The position numbers and the translations under genes were made by a program. DNA of 64,000 nucleotides from DATMNR01 sp963702765 (lineage in GTDB: Bacteria; Chloroflexota; Ktedonobacteria; Ktedonobacterales; Ktedonobacteraceae): contig CAVPEB010000065.1 of NCBI GenBank assembly GCA_963702765.1, positions 51,753 through 115,752 on the forward strand, read 5' to 3'. The notes below the pieces were generated by a model. It made no database searches, was not told the DNA's origin, and saw nothing but the letters and a program-made list of their open reading frames with translations. Shown here in pieces: positions 26,690 through 35,359 of this stretch (the first letter of the stretch is position 1; each line of letters starts with the position of its first letter).

Positions 26690-27466
26690 TTATGAGTGAA
26701 AAACGCCTTTTCGCCCTTTACCTTTCTGGAATTCTTGAGAGCCAGCTTGAGGTTCGCCGCTTTGCATCGTCTTTATACCGAAACTAGCTTCGATCCGCAG
26801 ACCTTCGTGCAGGTCTTTTCCTAACCCTGCATATACAGCTTGCCGATCATTACGCATACTCATTTGAGGGAATTTCGCTAAAGCTTGTGCTAACTCTACT
26901 GCCCGTTTTAGACTTTGTCCCGGTGCCACGACCTCATTCACAAGGCCTGAAGCAAGAGCTTCCATTGCAGAAATGGGTTTCCCTGTAAGTATCATTTCTA
27001 ACGCTCGCCCAAGGCCAATAATACGAGGCAAACGTTGGGTACCACCATCTACCAATGGAACCCCAAAACGTCGCTCGAAGCACCCGAATATAGCGGTTTC
27101 ATCGGCGATGCGCAGATCACACCAACAAGCTATTTCTAATCCACCTGCCACACAATATCCAGCAACAGCAGCGATAGTTGGCTTGCTTACGAATAAGCGC
27201 GTAAATCCTAATGGTCCAAACTCTCCATCAATATCTGCTGCCAACCCATCGACATTTCCTAAATCAGCTCCAGCACAAAATACTTTATCTCCGCCGGTTA
27301 AGATACCTACTCGAGCGTTTTCATCCGCTTCGAAGTCCAGCCATGCTGCTCTTAGCGCCTGAGCGGTCGATTTATCAATAGCATTCCTTACATGAGGTCG
27401 ATTGATGCTGATAATAGTAACTGACCCATTATGAATTACTTCGATTTCCTTGGTTTCCATATTCAT
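26690..27466 (-). CDS. Enoyl-CoA hydratase/isomerase family protein (crotonase)
   Basis: About 258 residues. The crotonase fold is evident from VTIISINRPHVRNAIDKSTAQAL, the oxyanion-hole segments KVFCAGADL and AVAGYCVAGGLEIACWCDLRIA, then GCFERRFGVPLVDGGTQRLPRIIGLGRA, which has the typical Glu region of hydratases, and AMEALASGLVNEVV. The ending FQKGKGRKGVFHS is common in the family. Hydration of enoyl-CoA is probable; the exact acyl substrate is unknown. The ATG at 27466 is chosen because AAAGG lies ten bases ahead; upstream ATG 27484 is an alternative. It precedes lysA with a 40-base gap and may share a transcript. Confidence 0.85.
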   Translation of the reverse strand: MNMETKEIEVIHNGSVTIISINRPHVRNAIDKSTAQALRAAWLDFEADENARVGILTGGDKVFCAGADLGNVDGLAADIDGEFGPLGFTRLFVSKPTIAAVAGYCVAGGLEIACWCDLRIADETAIFGCFERRFGVPLVDGGTQRLPRIIGLGRALEMILTGKPISAMEALASGLVNEVVAPGQSLKRAVELAQALAKFPQMSMRNDRQAVYAGLGKDLHEGLRIEASFGIKTMQSGEPQAGSQEFQKGKGRKGVFHS

Positions 27467-27660
27467 GTTGGAAAAACCTTTCATTATTCACTACCTGATA
27501 GGCCTGATACTTTGATATGCATTTTGAGGATTTGATTGTCGCATGTCGGCTAATTGAGTGTCAATGCAAAGCCTGATCTGATGGTAATAGCACAACTATT
27601 GGTGATCTATGTTAGAATAAGACAATATCCGTAGCGATGTAGAGGAGAAAGTTTGAACTC

Positions 27661-29181
27661 ATGGCACTAACCGAGAAAAGCATACAAGATCAACACATCA
27701 CAGTAGAGGTACACAAACCGCGTCTCCGCTTTGCTCCAAGCCCCACAGGCTTGATGCACATTGGAGGGTACCGTACAGCTCTTTTTAGCTGGCTTTTTGC
27801 TCGTCACACCGGTGGCTCATTCATATTGCGCATTGAGGATACTGACGTAGCACGTACAGTCGAAGGTGCTGTTGACTATCTTATCGACGGTTTACATTGG
27901 CTTGGTATGGATTTTGATGAAGGCCCGATCGTTGGTGGGCAATTTGGACCATATTATCAGACACAACGTAAAGCACTCTATCAACAATACGCACATCAAT
28001 TGATTGCCTCAGGACATGCGTATCGTTGTTACTGCACACCTGCACGCCTTGAACAGATGCGTAAAGATCAAATGGCTCAAAAATTACCTCCACGCTACGA
28101 TCGGCGCTGTCGCTACCTTAGCGATGAAGAACGTGAGGCTAATGATGCTGCTGGGCTCACCTGGGTGGTTCGCTTCGCAATGCCGATCGATGGCGAGACA
28201 ATTGTGCATGACGAACTTCATGGCGATATCGTTTTCAAGAATTCCGATATTGACGATACAGTCATACTTAAAACGGATGGCTTACCCACGTATCATTTAG
28301 CACATATAGTCGATGATCATTTGATGGGAGTAACGCATCTTCTTCGTGCAGAAGAATGGATATCGAGCGCTCCACGACATATTCAAATCTGGAACGCTCT
28401 TGGATGGCAGCAACCCTTATTATTCCATGTTCCGGATGTGCTTGGAAAAGATAAAAAGAAACTTAGCAAGCGTCACGGTGCGCCGTCCTGGAAAGAACTA
28501 GAACAAAGAGGATTCTTACCTGAAGCTGTCTTCAACTTTCTTGCCTTATTAGGTTGGTCATACGATGATAAAACAGAGTTTTTCTCACGAGAAGCGCTTA
28601 TTCAAGCATTCTCACTGGATCGCATAGGCGTTTCGGGCGGCATTCTTGATATGGAGAAGCTCGAATGGATGAACGGTGTCTACATACGCAATCTATCTCT
28701 TGCTGAGTTCACAACGCGCTGCATACCCTATATGGAGCGTCCAGAAGTCGACGGAGGACTACCGGATAGCATCTCACGTCCACTTGACTTTGACTACACC
28801 TCTCGTGTTCTCTCTTTGGAACAGGAGCGTTTACGAACATTAGGCGAAGCAGCATACGCTGTGTCATTCTTCTACACCGAAAACCTGACCTATGAAACGG
28901 CATTGCTGATCCAGAAGGGTATGGATGCAGAACGCACAAAAGCAGCGATTGAAAGCGCAGAGAAACTCCTGATTGGCATAGGGGAGTGGGAACACAGCAC
29001 TATGGAGATACCCATGCGCGAGTTAGCAGTTGAGCTTGGTCTTAAAACCGGGCAGCTTTTCGGTTCGATTCGTGTCGCTATTAGTGGCCGCACAGCTACT
29101 CCTCCACTCTTTCAGATGATGGAGGTACTAGGACGCGAACGAACTCTACAACGCATCAGGGAAGCAATCGAGCGTCTCTAG
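27661..29181 (+). CDS. gltX: Glutamyl-tRNA synthetase
   Basis: 506 residues. Class I tRNA synthetase: the HIGH motif appears as HIGG at residues 33-36 (FAPSPTGLMHIGGYRTALF), and the KMSKS loop as KLSKR at 267-271. The catalytic-domain segment ARTVEGAVDYLIDGLHWLGMDFDEGP, LPTYHLAHIVDDHLMGVTH and the SRHIQIWNALG region are typical. A four-cysteine zinc site is not complete: only CYCTP near 123-127 is present. The C-terminal helical anticodon-binding part ends in ERTLQRIREAIERL. Start ATG 27661 follows GAGGAG. Charging of tRNA-Glu is essential; a non-discriminating form that also charges tRNA-Gln is possible if no glutaminyl-tRNA synthetase exists. Confidence 0.94.
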   Translation: MALTEKSIQDQHITVEVHKPRLRFAPSPTGLMHIGGYRTALFSWLFARHTGGSFILRIEDTDVARTVEGAVDYLIDGLHWLGMDFDEGPIVGGQFGPYYQTQRKALYQQYAHQLIASGHAYRCYCTPARLEQMRKDQMAQKLPPRYDRRCRYLSDEEREANDAAGLTWVVRFAMPIDGETIVHDELHGDIVFKNSDIDDTVILKTDGLPTYHLAHIVDDHLMGVTHLLRAEEWISSAPRHIQIWNALGWQQPLLFHVPDVLGKDKKKLSKRHGAPSWKELEQRGFLPEAVFNFLALLGWSYDDKTEFFSREALIQAFSLDRIGVSGGILDMEKLEWMNGVYIRNLSLAEFTTRCIPYMERPEVDGGLPDSISRPLDFDYTSRVLSLEQERLRTLGEAAYAVSFFYTENLTYETALLIQKGMDAERTKAAIESAEKLLIGIGEWEHSTMEIPMRELAVELGLKTGQLFGSIRVAISGRTATPPLFQMMEVLGRERTLQRIREAIERL

Positions 29182-29204
29182 AAATTTGGAAGAATTCGGA
29201 TATC

Positions 29205-29864
29205 ATGTCGCAAAAAGACTATATTTTGAGAATTGCTCAAGAGTTAGGCAGTGTTCTTGCACAGGTGCTTTATAACAGGCAAATAAAGGACTATGCAGCA
29301 GCCCACAAACTCATTGATGAGCAATCCAAACAAATATATGGTATGGGAATCGGTTTTATGCGCTCTGTACCTGAAGAGACTTTACTCTCGATGCTCTCAT
29401 CATTTGATACTTTAGACACCGAAAAATGCTGGTTGCTTGCTATTCTCTTAAAAGCTGAAGGCGACATATACGAAGATCAAGATAGCGCTAGCGAAAGTTA
29501 TTACAGCTATATAAGATCATTAAATCTGTTTCTTGAAGTTTTGTTACTCGGAACTACCAATACGGATAAAAACATTGTTCCAGAAATTGATGATCTTCTC
29601 GCTAGATTAAGTGATTACGACCTTCCTGGAAGAAGCAAGTTGCTGCTTTTCCGCTATTTTGATCATATACATCAGTATGCCAGGGCTGAGGACCTGCTCT
29701 TAGAGATGCTCGAAGCAAGTGATCCCAATGAAGATATACTGGCATACGCCACTTCATTCTACCAACACCTACTAATGAAAAGTGATGCGGCACTAAGCGC
29801 GGATAATTTCTCGAAGGAAAAAGCGTTAGAAGGTTTGTCACAATTAGAGAAGTTACAAAACTAA
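29205..29864 (+). CDS. DUF6483-like helical protein
   Basis: 219 residues, almost all helical. It starts MSQKDYILRIAQELGSVLAQVLY, resembling DUF6483 proteins, which begin with a similar short helix that includes a basic or polar motif. Later helices (AARSYYSYIRSLNLFLEVLL-like repeats around 96-118 and LLLFRYFDHIHQYARAEDLL at 144-163) have the periodicity of TPR-like repeats. No catalytic motif is visible. It begins 23 bases after the gltX stop, so cotranscription is likely. The ISAs1 copy inserted immediately after its stop codon, leaving the gene intact. Confidence 0.55.
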   Translation: MSQKDYILRIAQELGSVLAQVLYNRQIKDYAAAHKLIDEQSKQIYGMGIGFMRSVPEETLLSMLSSFDTLDTEKCWLLAILLKAEGDIYEDQDSASESYYSYIRSLNLFLEVLLLGTTNTDKNIVPEIDDLLARLSDYDLPGRSKLLLFRYFDHIHQYARAEDLLLEMLEASDPNEDILAYATSFYQHLLMKSDAALSADNFSKEKALEGLSQLEKLQN

Positions 29865-29875
29865 GTCGACTAGGG

Positions 29876-31196
29876 CAGGGCTTGTGAATGCTGAGAGTGA
29901 AAAGAGAGAAAGGGGATAGCTCCTTCTGGTAAGATAGAAAAACCAATCAATCTCGCCAGAAGAAGGAGTTTCCCTCTATGCATGCTACTGCAATCTCATT
30001 GACTTTACCTGCCCTGACCAATAGCCAACGCCAGTACCTGTTAGAAGACACCCCAGTCTGTAGTCTCTATGAACTCTTTGCAACCATTCCCGACCCACGC
30101 CGAAAGGAAGGACAGCGCTATGAGTTGCCTTACCTGTTGACGTGCCTGGTTGTGGCTCTGCTCTGCAACTGTAATTCGACGCTGGCGGTTGGACAGTGGT
30201 GTCGGGAACACCGCGCGCTCTTAGAACGCCTCTTCGGCCCTCGTCGGTTCCTGTGCCCGAGCGATTCGCTCTATCGCCGCTTGCTGCCTCGCATGAGCGT
30301 GGAGCATCTGGAGTGGGCCTTAGCCGATTGGATCCGGGCCACCCTGGTGGCTGCAGCAGATGAGCCCATCGCCCTTGATGGCAAGAGCATCCGCGGCGCA
30401 GCCACGGGAGAGCAGAAAGCGCCCCATCTGTTGTCTTTTTGCACCCATCACAGCCAGGAAATCCTGCTCCAAGTGCGCGTCGAGGAGAAAACGAACGCGC
30501 ATTCCCATCGCCCAGCAAGTGCTGCCGTGTCTCCCGGTGGCCGGACGGGTCTACACCGCCGATGCCATGCATACCCAGGTAGACTTTATGGCCGTGGTCC
30601 ACGCCTGGCAGGGAGAGGCTGTGTTGACCGTCAAAGCCAATCAGCCCACCTTGTATGACGATCTGGCCACCTATTTCGCTGACCCAGAGGCGAGCTATGA
30701 ACAGGCCAGCACCACCGATTACCAACGAGGGCGCAGAGAGGTGCGCAGTATCAAGGTCAGTGCCGCGCTCAACGGCTACCTCTCGACCACCTGGCCCCAT
30801 ATTGCCCAGGTCGCCCAACTCACCCGCACCGTCACCGTGCGCCGCACGCACACAACTACCCAGGAAGTCGTCTATCTGATCACCACCCTTTCCCCCACGC
30901 TCGCTTCACCAGCTCGTCTGCTCACACTCGTGCGCGGCCACTGGTGCATTGAGAACTCGCTGCATTATGTCCGTGACGTCACCTTTGGAGAGGATCGCTC
31001 TCGTTTGCGTACCGGCAATGCGCCACAGGTGATGGCCGCCTTACGCAATCTGGCCATCTCCCTCCTACATCGGGGAGGCGATTTCCAGATTGCCGCGGCT
31101 CGACGGCATTTCTCCTATCATCCCGATGAAGCATTCGCTCTCCTTCTTCCTCCAAGGGTCGCTTAACCGATGAGGGGTGAGAATTCACAAGCCCTG
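29876..31196 (+). mobile_element. ISAs1-family insertion sequence, complete ends, flanked by an 11-bp direct repeat
   Basis: 1321 bp. Ends begin CAGGGCTTGTGAAT and are inverted at the right end (ATTCACAAGCCCTG, up to 31196). GTCGACTAGGG is present on both sides, at 29865-29875 and 31197-31207, as the target duplication (8-11 bp is typical for this family). The transposase gene inside has one frame change. Removing the element and one repeat restores uninterrupted sequence after the DUF6483-like gene. Confidence 0.88.
29978..31166 (+). pseudogene. ISAs1 family transposase, frame broken once
   Basis: About 395 residues when joined. The N-terminal domain (YELFATIPDPRRKEGQRYELPYLL) and IALDGKSIRGA with the first DDE aspartate are in one frame; VYTADAMHTQVDFMAVVH (second aspartate), VLTVKANQPTLYDD, RTVTVRR and RGHWCIENSLHYVRDVTFGEDRSR (the glutamate region) are in the next. 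The shift lies near 30495-30510, between EEKTN and IPIAQQVLPCLP, and one extra base explains it. All catalytic residues are retained, so the copy could be active if the indel is a sequencing artefact. IS-encoded ribosome binding site GAAGGAG precedes the ATG. Confidence 0.85.
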
Positions 31197-31306
31197 GTCG
31201 ACTAGGGCATATCCACTGGACAAAAAACCACAACGGGATTACACTTACTTAATAAAGTTTAATACTTAATTAACAATACTATTCTTCGAAAGTAAGTGAT
31301 CACAGA

Positions 31307-31984
31307 ATGCCAGCTAGCCAAACCAAAGAGATTTTTTTACCCCGAAGAGGTACACAAGTGTCAACGATAAAATCCTCACAAATTACACGTTCAACTGTCG
31401 TCGATACCTGGCGATGGTTATGGCCTGATGTACTCATGCGCATTATACCTCTGACAATTATCCCATTTCTTTACATTGCTCTTTTTCATTTACCACTTTC
31501 TTTCCTGGGTCTTACCCTCAATAACTGGCCTCAACAGCTCATTATTGGACTCCTGGTTGGACTTGCAATGACCTGCTTCGCTTCAGCATACCGCATGATT
31601 GTTGTGGGTCCATATTTTCGTTGGCCGACTTTAGGTGACCATTTGCTACAAGGTTTCTACTATCTGTTCATTAATGGTCCTGTCGAAGAGCTGTTTTTTC
31701 GAGGTTTCCTGTTAGCAGCAGTTACACAGTGGACAGGTTGGATTGGTTGGGGATGGTTGGTAAGCACAGCTACCTATACTCTTTACCATCGGCTCGGAAA
31801 ATGGAACTGGCGAAGCGTAGGTGGAGTAGGCCTGGCTGGTTTGGTATTCAGCTTTCTCTACCTTGCACAACCACAACCCCGTTCTCTCTTAGCTGTTATC
31901 ATTGTACATGGCTTTACAACCTGGGGATTTCTAAGTCTGGGTGATGAAATCATGTATAGAAGATGGAAACATAAACACGGTTAG
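31307..31984 (+). CDS. CPBP family intramembrane metalloprotease
   Basis: 225 residues with about six hydrophobic helices. The CPBP (Abi, PF02517) motifs are VEELFFRGFLLAA around residues 126-138 (EE-x3-R, metal-binding glutamates), TYTLYHRL near 160-167 and IVHGFTTWGFL near 200-210 with the histidine ligands. These proteins act as intramembrane proteases related to Rce1; bacterial members have roles in bacteriocin immunity or prenyl-protein processing, but no specific partner is visible here. The N-terminus of about 35 residues is basic and cytoplasmic. The start ATG 31307 may alternatively be codon 21 or so. It lies between the ISAs1 copy and the TnpB gene. Confidence 0.8.
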   Translation: MPASQTKEIFLPRRGTQVSTIKSSQITRSTVVDTWRWLWPDVLMRIIPLTIIPFLYIALFHLPLSFLGLTLNNWPQQLIIGLLVGLAMTCFASAYRMIVVGPYFRWPTLGDHLLQGFYYLFINGPVEELFFRGFLLAAVTQWTGWIGWGWLVSTATYTLYHRLGKWNWRSVGGVGLAGLVFSFLYLAQPQPRSLLAVIIVHGFTTWGFLSLGDEIMYRRWKHKHG

Positions 31985-32169
31985 TTGTGCTTTCTCCGTA
32001 TCTATTCCTATCTAAGAACCTTTTGAGTCACTTCCAGCCTTTTCACACATGGAAATTTTCAGCTTATCAACGAAAAAGTTATGACATGTTGAGAAAATTC
32101 CGCACATCTCGTTCTATCAGAAACGCAATTCTTAGGCCAATTGCAGGTTAATCCGACCATTCAAATGCA

Positions 32170-32198
32170 TTGACAAAAATGGACCAGGCATCTATACT
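32170..32198 (+). promoter_or_regulatory. Consensus-like sigma-70 promoter for tnpB
   Basis: TTGACA at 32170-32175, exactly 17 bases, then TATACT at 32193-32198. The tnpB start at 32248 is 50 bases on, so the leader is about 40 bases. The closeness to consensus suggests strong constitutive expression. Confidence 0.75.
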
Positions 32199-32247
32199 GA
32201 GAGCAAGTGAGAACGTATGTTCTATATTTCCTGACTGAGGAGAGAGG

Positions 32248-33654
32248 ATGGGACAGGCCACACGCACGACCAAGCTCCAGCTTGACCTAGGAAAACGCCA
32301 ATCAGGCGGAACCAATAGCCAGAAAAGAACCCATCTGGACATGACTTCCAAGGTTCTCAACGAAGGACGCGCCTTCTATCTCGAGTTCTTCCTGGCTCAC
32401 GTGGGCAAACTCGAGGAGAAGGTCGCCTATTACTCGGAAAAGCACCTGGAGGTGCGGGAGCGGAAAATCTCTGCGAACGAGCTGCTCAGTTGGGCCGAAG
32501 CTGCAACGTGTGCCACCAAAGAGCACCCTCACCCGTGGGCTGGGTGGAACTTCAGCGAACGCTTCCCACAGATGCCGTTCGCGTATCGCCGCTCCCTCAT
32601 TAAAGACGCCATCGGAAAGGCGCGCTCCTACCTCTCCAACCTTGCTCACTGGCAGAAGACAGGAAAGAAGAAGGGCAAACCAGGGCTGCCAGGTGCCAGC
32701 AATCATCCCACGCTTTACGAGGGAACTCTGAAACTCGATCTCTCTGAATATCCCAAAGAGGATCGCTTTGTAAGACTCAAAGTCTACACCGGGCAAAGGT
32801 GGGAATGGCACAACTACCCAGTCCGTGTTTCGCGCTACTTCGAGCAGCGCTTGCGAGAGAGCATGTGGGAGCAGCAAAGTCCCAAGCTGGTTCTGCGCAA
32901 GAGAAGTGCAGAACTCCATTTCGCCCAGACCAAGGAGATCCAGACGAAAAAAGTCGTGGAACGCAAGCAAGATCCCGATCTGGTGACAGTGGGCGTGGAT
33001 CTCAATGTCAAGAATCTTGCCGTGATCACCGTCAGGCAGCATGACCAGATTATCCAGACCGTGTTCCTCACCGATCATGGTCTGGATCAGGCCCGCTACC
33101 GCCATCTCAAGCGCATTGCCAAAAAGCAGCACCTCTCAGGGAAAGCTGTTAAAGGGGAAGGCAGCAATCGGGATCTCTGGCGGCACGTCCGCCGTATGAA
33201 CGAGGATGCTGCTCACAAGGTGGCACGCCAGATTGCTCGTGTGTGTGCCAAATATCCCGGCTGTGTGCTGCTCTTTGAGCGGCTACGTAAAATCAAGCAG
33301 CAGGGTGGCAGTACATCGCGGCGTATGAACCGCAAACAGGCCAATCAGCTGCGCGGCAAAATCAATCAGTACGCCAAAGACAAAGCCTACGAGCAGGGAA
33401 TCGTGACCGTCGAGGTCAATCCGCATGGGACATCACAATATTGCTCTCACTGCGGCGCGAAGGGAGAGAGGTTCTCATCCCGAGGCGGCGCATGGATGAA
33501 GGCTAAGGGGGGAAAAGTGTTTCGATGTCCTTGCTGTCACTATGAAGCCAATGCCGATCACAATGCATCAAAAAACATGCACCACTCGTTCTATCAGGAG
33601 TGGCATTGGCGGCGCAAGGCGAAAGCGTCATCGCAAGCAGCCCCAAGCGGCTGA
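32248..33654 (+). CDS. tnpB: RNA-guided endonuclease TnpB (solo IS200/IS605-type element), complete
   Basis: 468 residues. All catalytic elements are present: RuvC-I aspartate in VGVDLNVKNLAVIT, RuvC-II glutamate in CVLLFERLRKIK, zinc ribbon CSHCG ... CPCCHYEA, and the last aspartate in ADHNASKNMHH. The N-terminal wedge region (TKLQLDLGKRQSGG onward) is long. TnpB cuts DNA matching the guide in its omega RNA, next to a short target-adjacent motif, and aids retention of the transposon. No tnpA neighbour is found, so movement would rely on a transposase elsewhere. Start ATG 32248 has a GGAGAGAGG site and a promoter just upstream. The C-terminal basic stretch is unusual for ending in AKASSQAAPSG. 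Confidence 0.88.
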   Translation: MGQATRTTKLQLDLGKRQSGGTNSQKRTHLDMTSKVLNEGRAFYLEFFLAHVGKLEEKVAYYSEKHLEVRERKISANELLSWAEAATCATKEHPHPWAGWNFSERFPQMPFAYRRSLIKDAIGKARSYLSNLAHWQKTGKKKGKPGLPGASNHPTLYEGTLKLDLSEYPKEDRFVRLKVYTGQRWEWHNYPVRVSRYFEQRLRESMWEQQSPKLVLRKRSAELHFAQTKEIQTKKVVERKQDPDLVTVGVDLNVKNLAVITVRQHDQIIQTVFLTDHGLDQARYRHLKRIAKKQHLSGKAVKGEGSNRDLWRHVRRMNEDAAHKVARQIARVCAKYPGCVLLFERLRKIKQQGGSTSRRMNRKQANQLRGKINQYAKDKAYEQGIVTVEVNPHGTSQYCSHCGAKGERFSSRGGAWMKAKGGKVFRCPCCHYEANADHNASKNMHHSFYQEWHWRRKAKASSQAAPSG

Positions 33655-33800
33655 AATGGTGGCACACGCCCTATCCGGGCATACCCGGGTGGGAGAAGCC
33701 TGGGGAGGGCAATCCCAATGATCCAGGCCAGGCCCGTTCACAAGAACATGTAAGGTGGTGGGGCTAGTGCTGGTTCCAAGGGTGACGTTCCAGTCTTGTT
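33600..33800 (+). ncRNA. Candidate omega RNA (reRNA) at the 3' end of tnpB
   Basis: Position is inferred: in IS200/IS605 elements the guide RNA overlaps the tnpB 3' end and the right end. A short CCGGG-CATA-CCCGG hairpin lies at about 33676-33690, and GGGCAATCCC and GGCCAGGCC follow. The 3' border, where the guide would begin, cannot be fixed from the sequence. Confidence 0.3.
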
Positions 33801-34283
33801 CACCTGCGGAGCGACTCCTGGGGAGATAACGTGCTGGAAATGGGAAGGAACGCTGGCACGCCTGACTGAACCAGGGCGGCACGAACGCGCTTGACCAGGT
33901 TTGTCAAAGAATCTGGTCCACTGTTGACACCACGTTTGTAATAGTGATGGTTTAAGCAAAGAGAGAACTTGCAGCCGAAGCTAATTTGAAATGCGCCTAT
34001 ATCATATGAGTGAACACAAAAGCTACGATAAGCATGAAAGGTGAGAGTAGGAAGATTTAGAGCCATGTGAAACAATTCTCATTTGTGTGCGTCATATAGT
34101 TAATAGGAAGTAAAATTCTACAAGGTGATATGATAAGCGTCCTATTAAGTTACCTTGGCCTACACAAATCGTCTGGCATTAGAGTATGATACCTGTAGGT
34201 AGCTGGTAAGAGGATTTTCTTTTCATACTCGTATCCGCTTAAGAACAGTATTTATTTCCTCAATACTTTGGAGGTCCAATTCA
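33801..34283. other. Non-coding gap between tnpB and the epimerase gene
   Basis: About 480 bases with no convincing gene on either strand. The first part, as rich in GC as tnpB, is probably the transposon right end; the rest is AT-rich. GGAGG at 34270-34274 is the ribosome binding site of the epimerase gene. No good promoter was seen. Confidence 0.45.
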
Positions 34284-35237
34284 TTGAAAATTGTTGTTAC
34301 CGGTGGAGCGGGATTTATAGGATCCCATCTGTGCGCTCGTTTGTTGGAAGATGGACATAGTGTGCTGTGTGTAGATAATCTTCTCACTGGCTCAGAAAAA
34401 AACATTGAATCGTTACGCGATAATTCACGTTTCACATTTTTACAGCAAGATGTAACACTGCCATTCAATTTTGAAGCAGAGGCTATTTATCACCTTGCAA
34501 GTCCCGCCAGCCCTGTGGGATATATGGAAAATCCCATTGAAACCATTATGGTAAACAGCCTTGGCACGTATCAAATGCTTGAACAAGCGCGAAGACAGAA
34601 AGCAATATTCCTGTTTACTTCAACTTCCGAGGCTTATGGTGATCCTCTTGTCCACCCACAACGTGAAGACTATTGGGGGAACGTAAATCCAGTGGGGCCA
34701 CGTGCTTGTTATGATGAGAGCAAGCGGCTTGGCGAAACGCTGACTATGGAATATTACAGGCAATTTCAGGTTAATGCACGTATGGTGCGTATTTTCAACA
34801 CATATGGCCCAAATAGCCAGGCTGATGACGGACGCATGATACCAAATTTCATCACCCAGGCTCTACAAAATAAGCCTTTGACAATTTACGGTGATGGTTC
34901 TATTACTCGCAGCATTTGCTATGTCAGCGATCTTGTAGAGGGATTAATATTAGCCCTTTTTAAGCCCTTCACAGCAGGTGAAATATTTAATCTTGGCAAT
35001 ACTGAAGAGCTTACTGTTCTTGAGTTTGCCCAGACAATTATCCGTTTATGCCAATCGTCATCCACCATCATTTTTGAACCTGGGCGTATTGATGACCCAG
35101 AACGGCGGCGCCCGGATATCTCTAAGGCCCAACGTGCATTAGGCTGGCAACATAACATTTCAACGGAAGAAGGTCTGAAGCGCACAATTGCATGGTTCAG
35201 CACACAGTTGTCACATGTATCGACTGTCACTTCGTAG
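34284..35237 (+). CDS. NAD-dependent epimerase/dehydratase, UDP-glucuronate decarboxylase-like
   Basis: 317 residues starting at TTG 34284 with GGAGG ten bases ahead. Extended short-chain dehydrogenase fold: NAD-binding VVTGGAGFIGSHLC, NLLTGSEKNI, ASPASPVGYMENPIET, FTSTSEAYGDPLVHPQREDYWGNVNPVGPRACYDESKR (YxxxK catalytic pair), then ARMVRIFNTYGP and the CYVSDLVEGL segment. The ASPASP and YGDP patterns are typical of UDP-glucuronate decarboxylase (UDP-xylose synthase). It would provide UDP-xylose for surface polysaccharides. The nearest alternative is a dTDP-glucose dehydratase-type enzyme, less likely. The flippase-like gene follows 120 bases later, hinting at a polysaccharide-related role. 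Confidence 0.82.
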   Translation: MKIVVTGGAGFIGSHLCARLLEDGHSVLCVDNLLTGSEKNIESLRDNSRFTFLQQDVTLPFNFEAEAIYHLASPASPVGYMENPIETIMVNSLGTYQMLEQARRQKAIFLFTSTSEAYGDPLVHPQREDYWGNVNPVGPRACYDESKRLGETLTMEYYRQFQVNARMVRIFNTYGPNSQADDGRMIPNFITQALQNKPLTIYGDGSITRSICYVSDLVEGLILALFKPFTAGEIFNLGNTEELTVLEFAQTIIRLCQSSSTIIFEPGRIDDPERRRPDISKAQRALGWQHNISTEEGLKRTIAWFSTQLSHVSTVTS

Positions 35238-35359
35238 GTCTTCATTCTGAAGATTGCATATGTTTTTGGATCATCCTGATCGCGTTACTACTCATTGCTC
35301 TAATACGTTTAGAGAGGGTAACGCTTGGCGTATCGGAATAAAGGTATTTGGAGGATAAT

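Noticed and set aside
29985..30851. Long reading frame (288 residues) on the minus strand across the ISAs1 transposase
   Set aside because: It is antisense to a clear transposase with all DDE residues, and its translation has no recognisable domain or start signal; length follows from high GC of the IS.
32302..33132. 276-residue minus-strand frame over tnpB
   Set aside because: The plus strand shows the full TnpB catalytic set and its promoter; the opposite frame has no domain and no ribosome binding site.
33800..34075. 91-residue minus-strand frame in the gap before the epimerase gene
   Set aside because: No motif or ribosome binding site; the product changes character between the transposon end and the AT-rich part.
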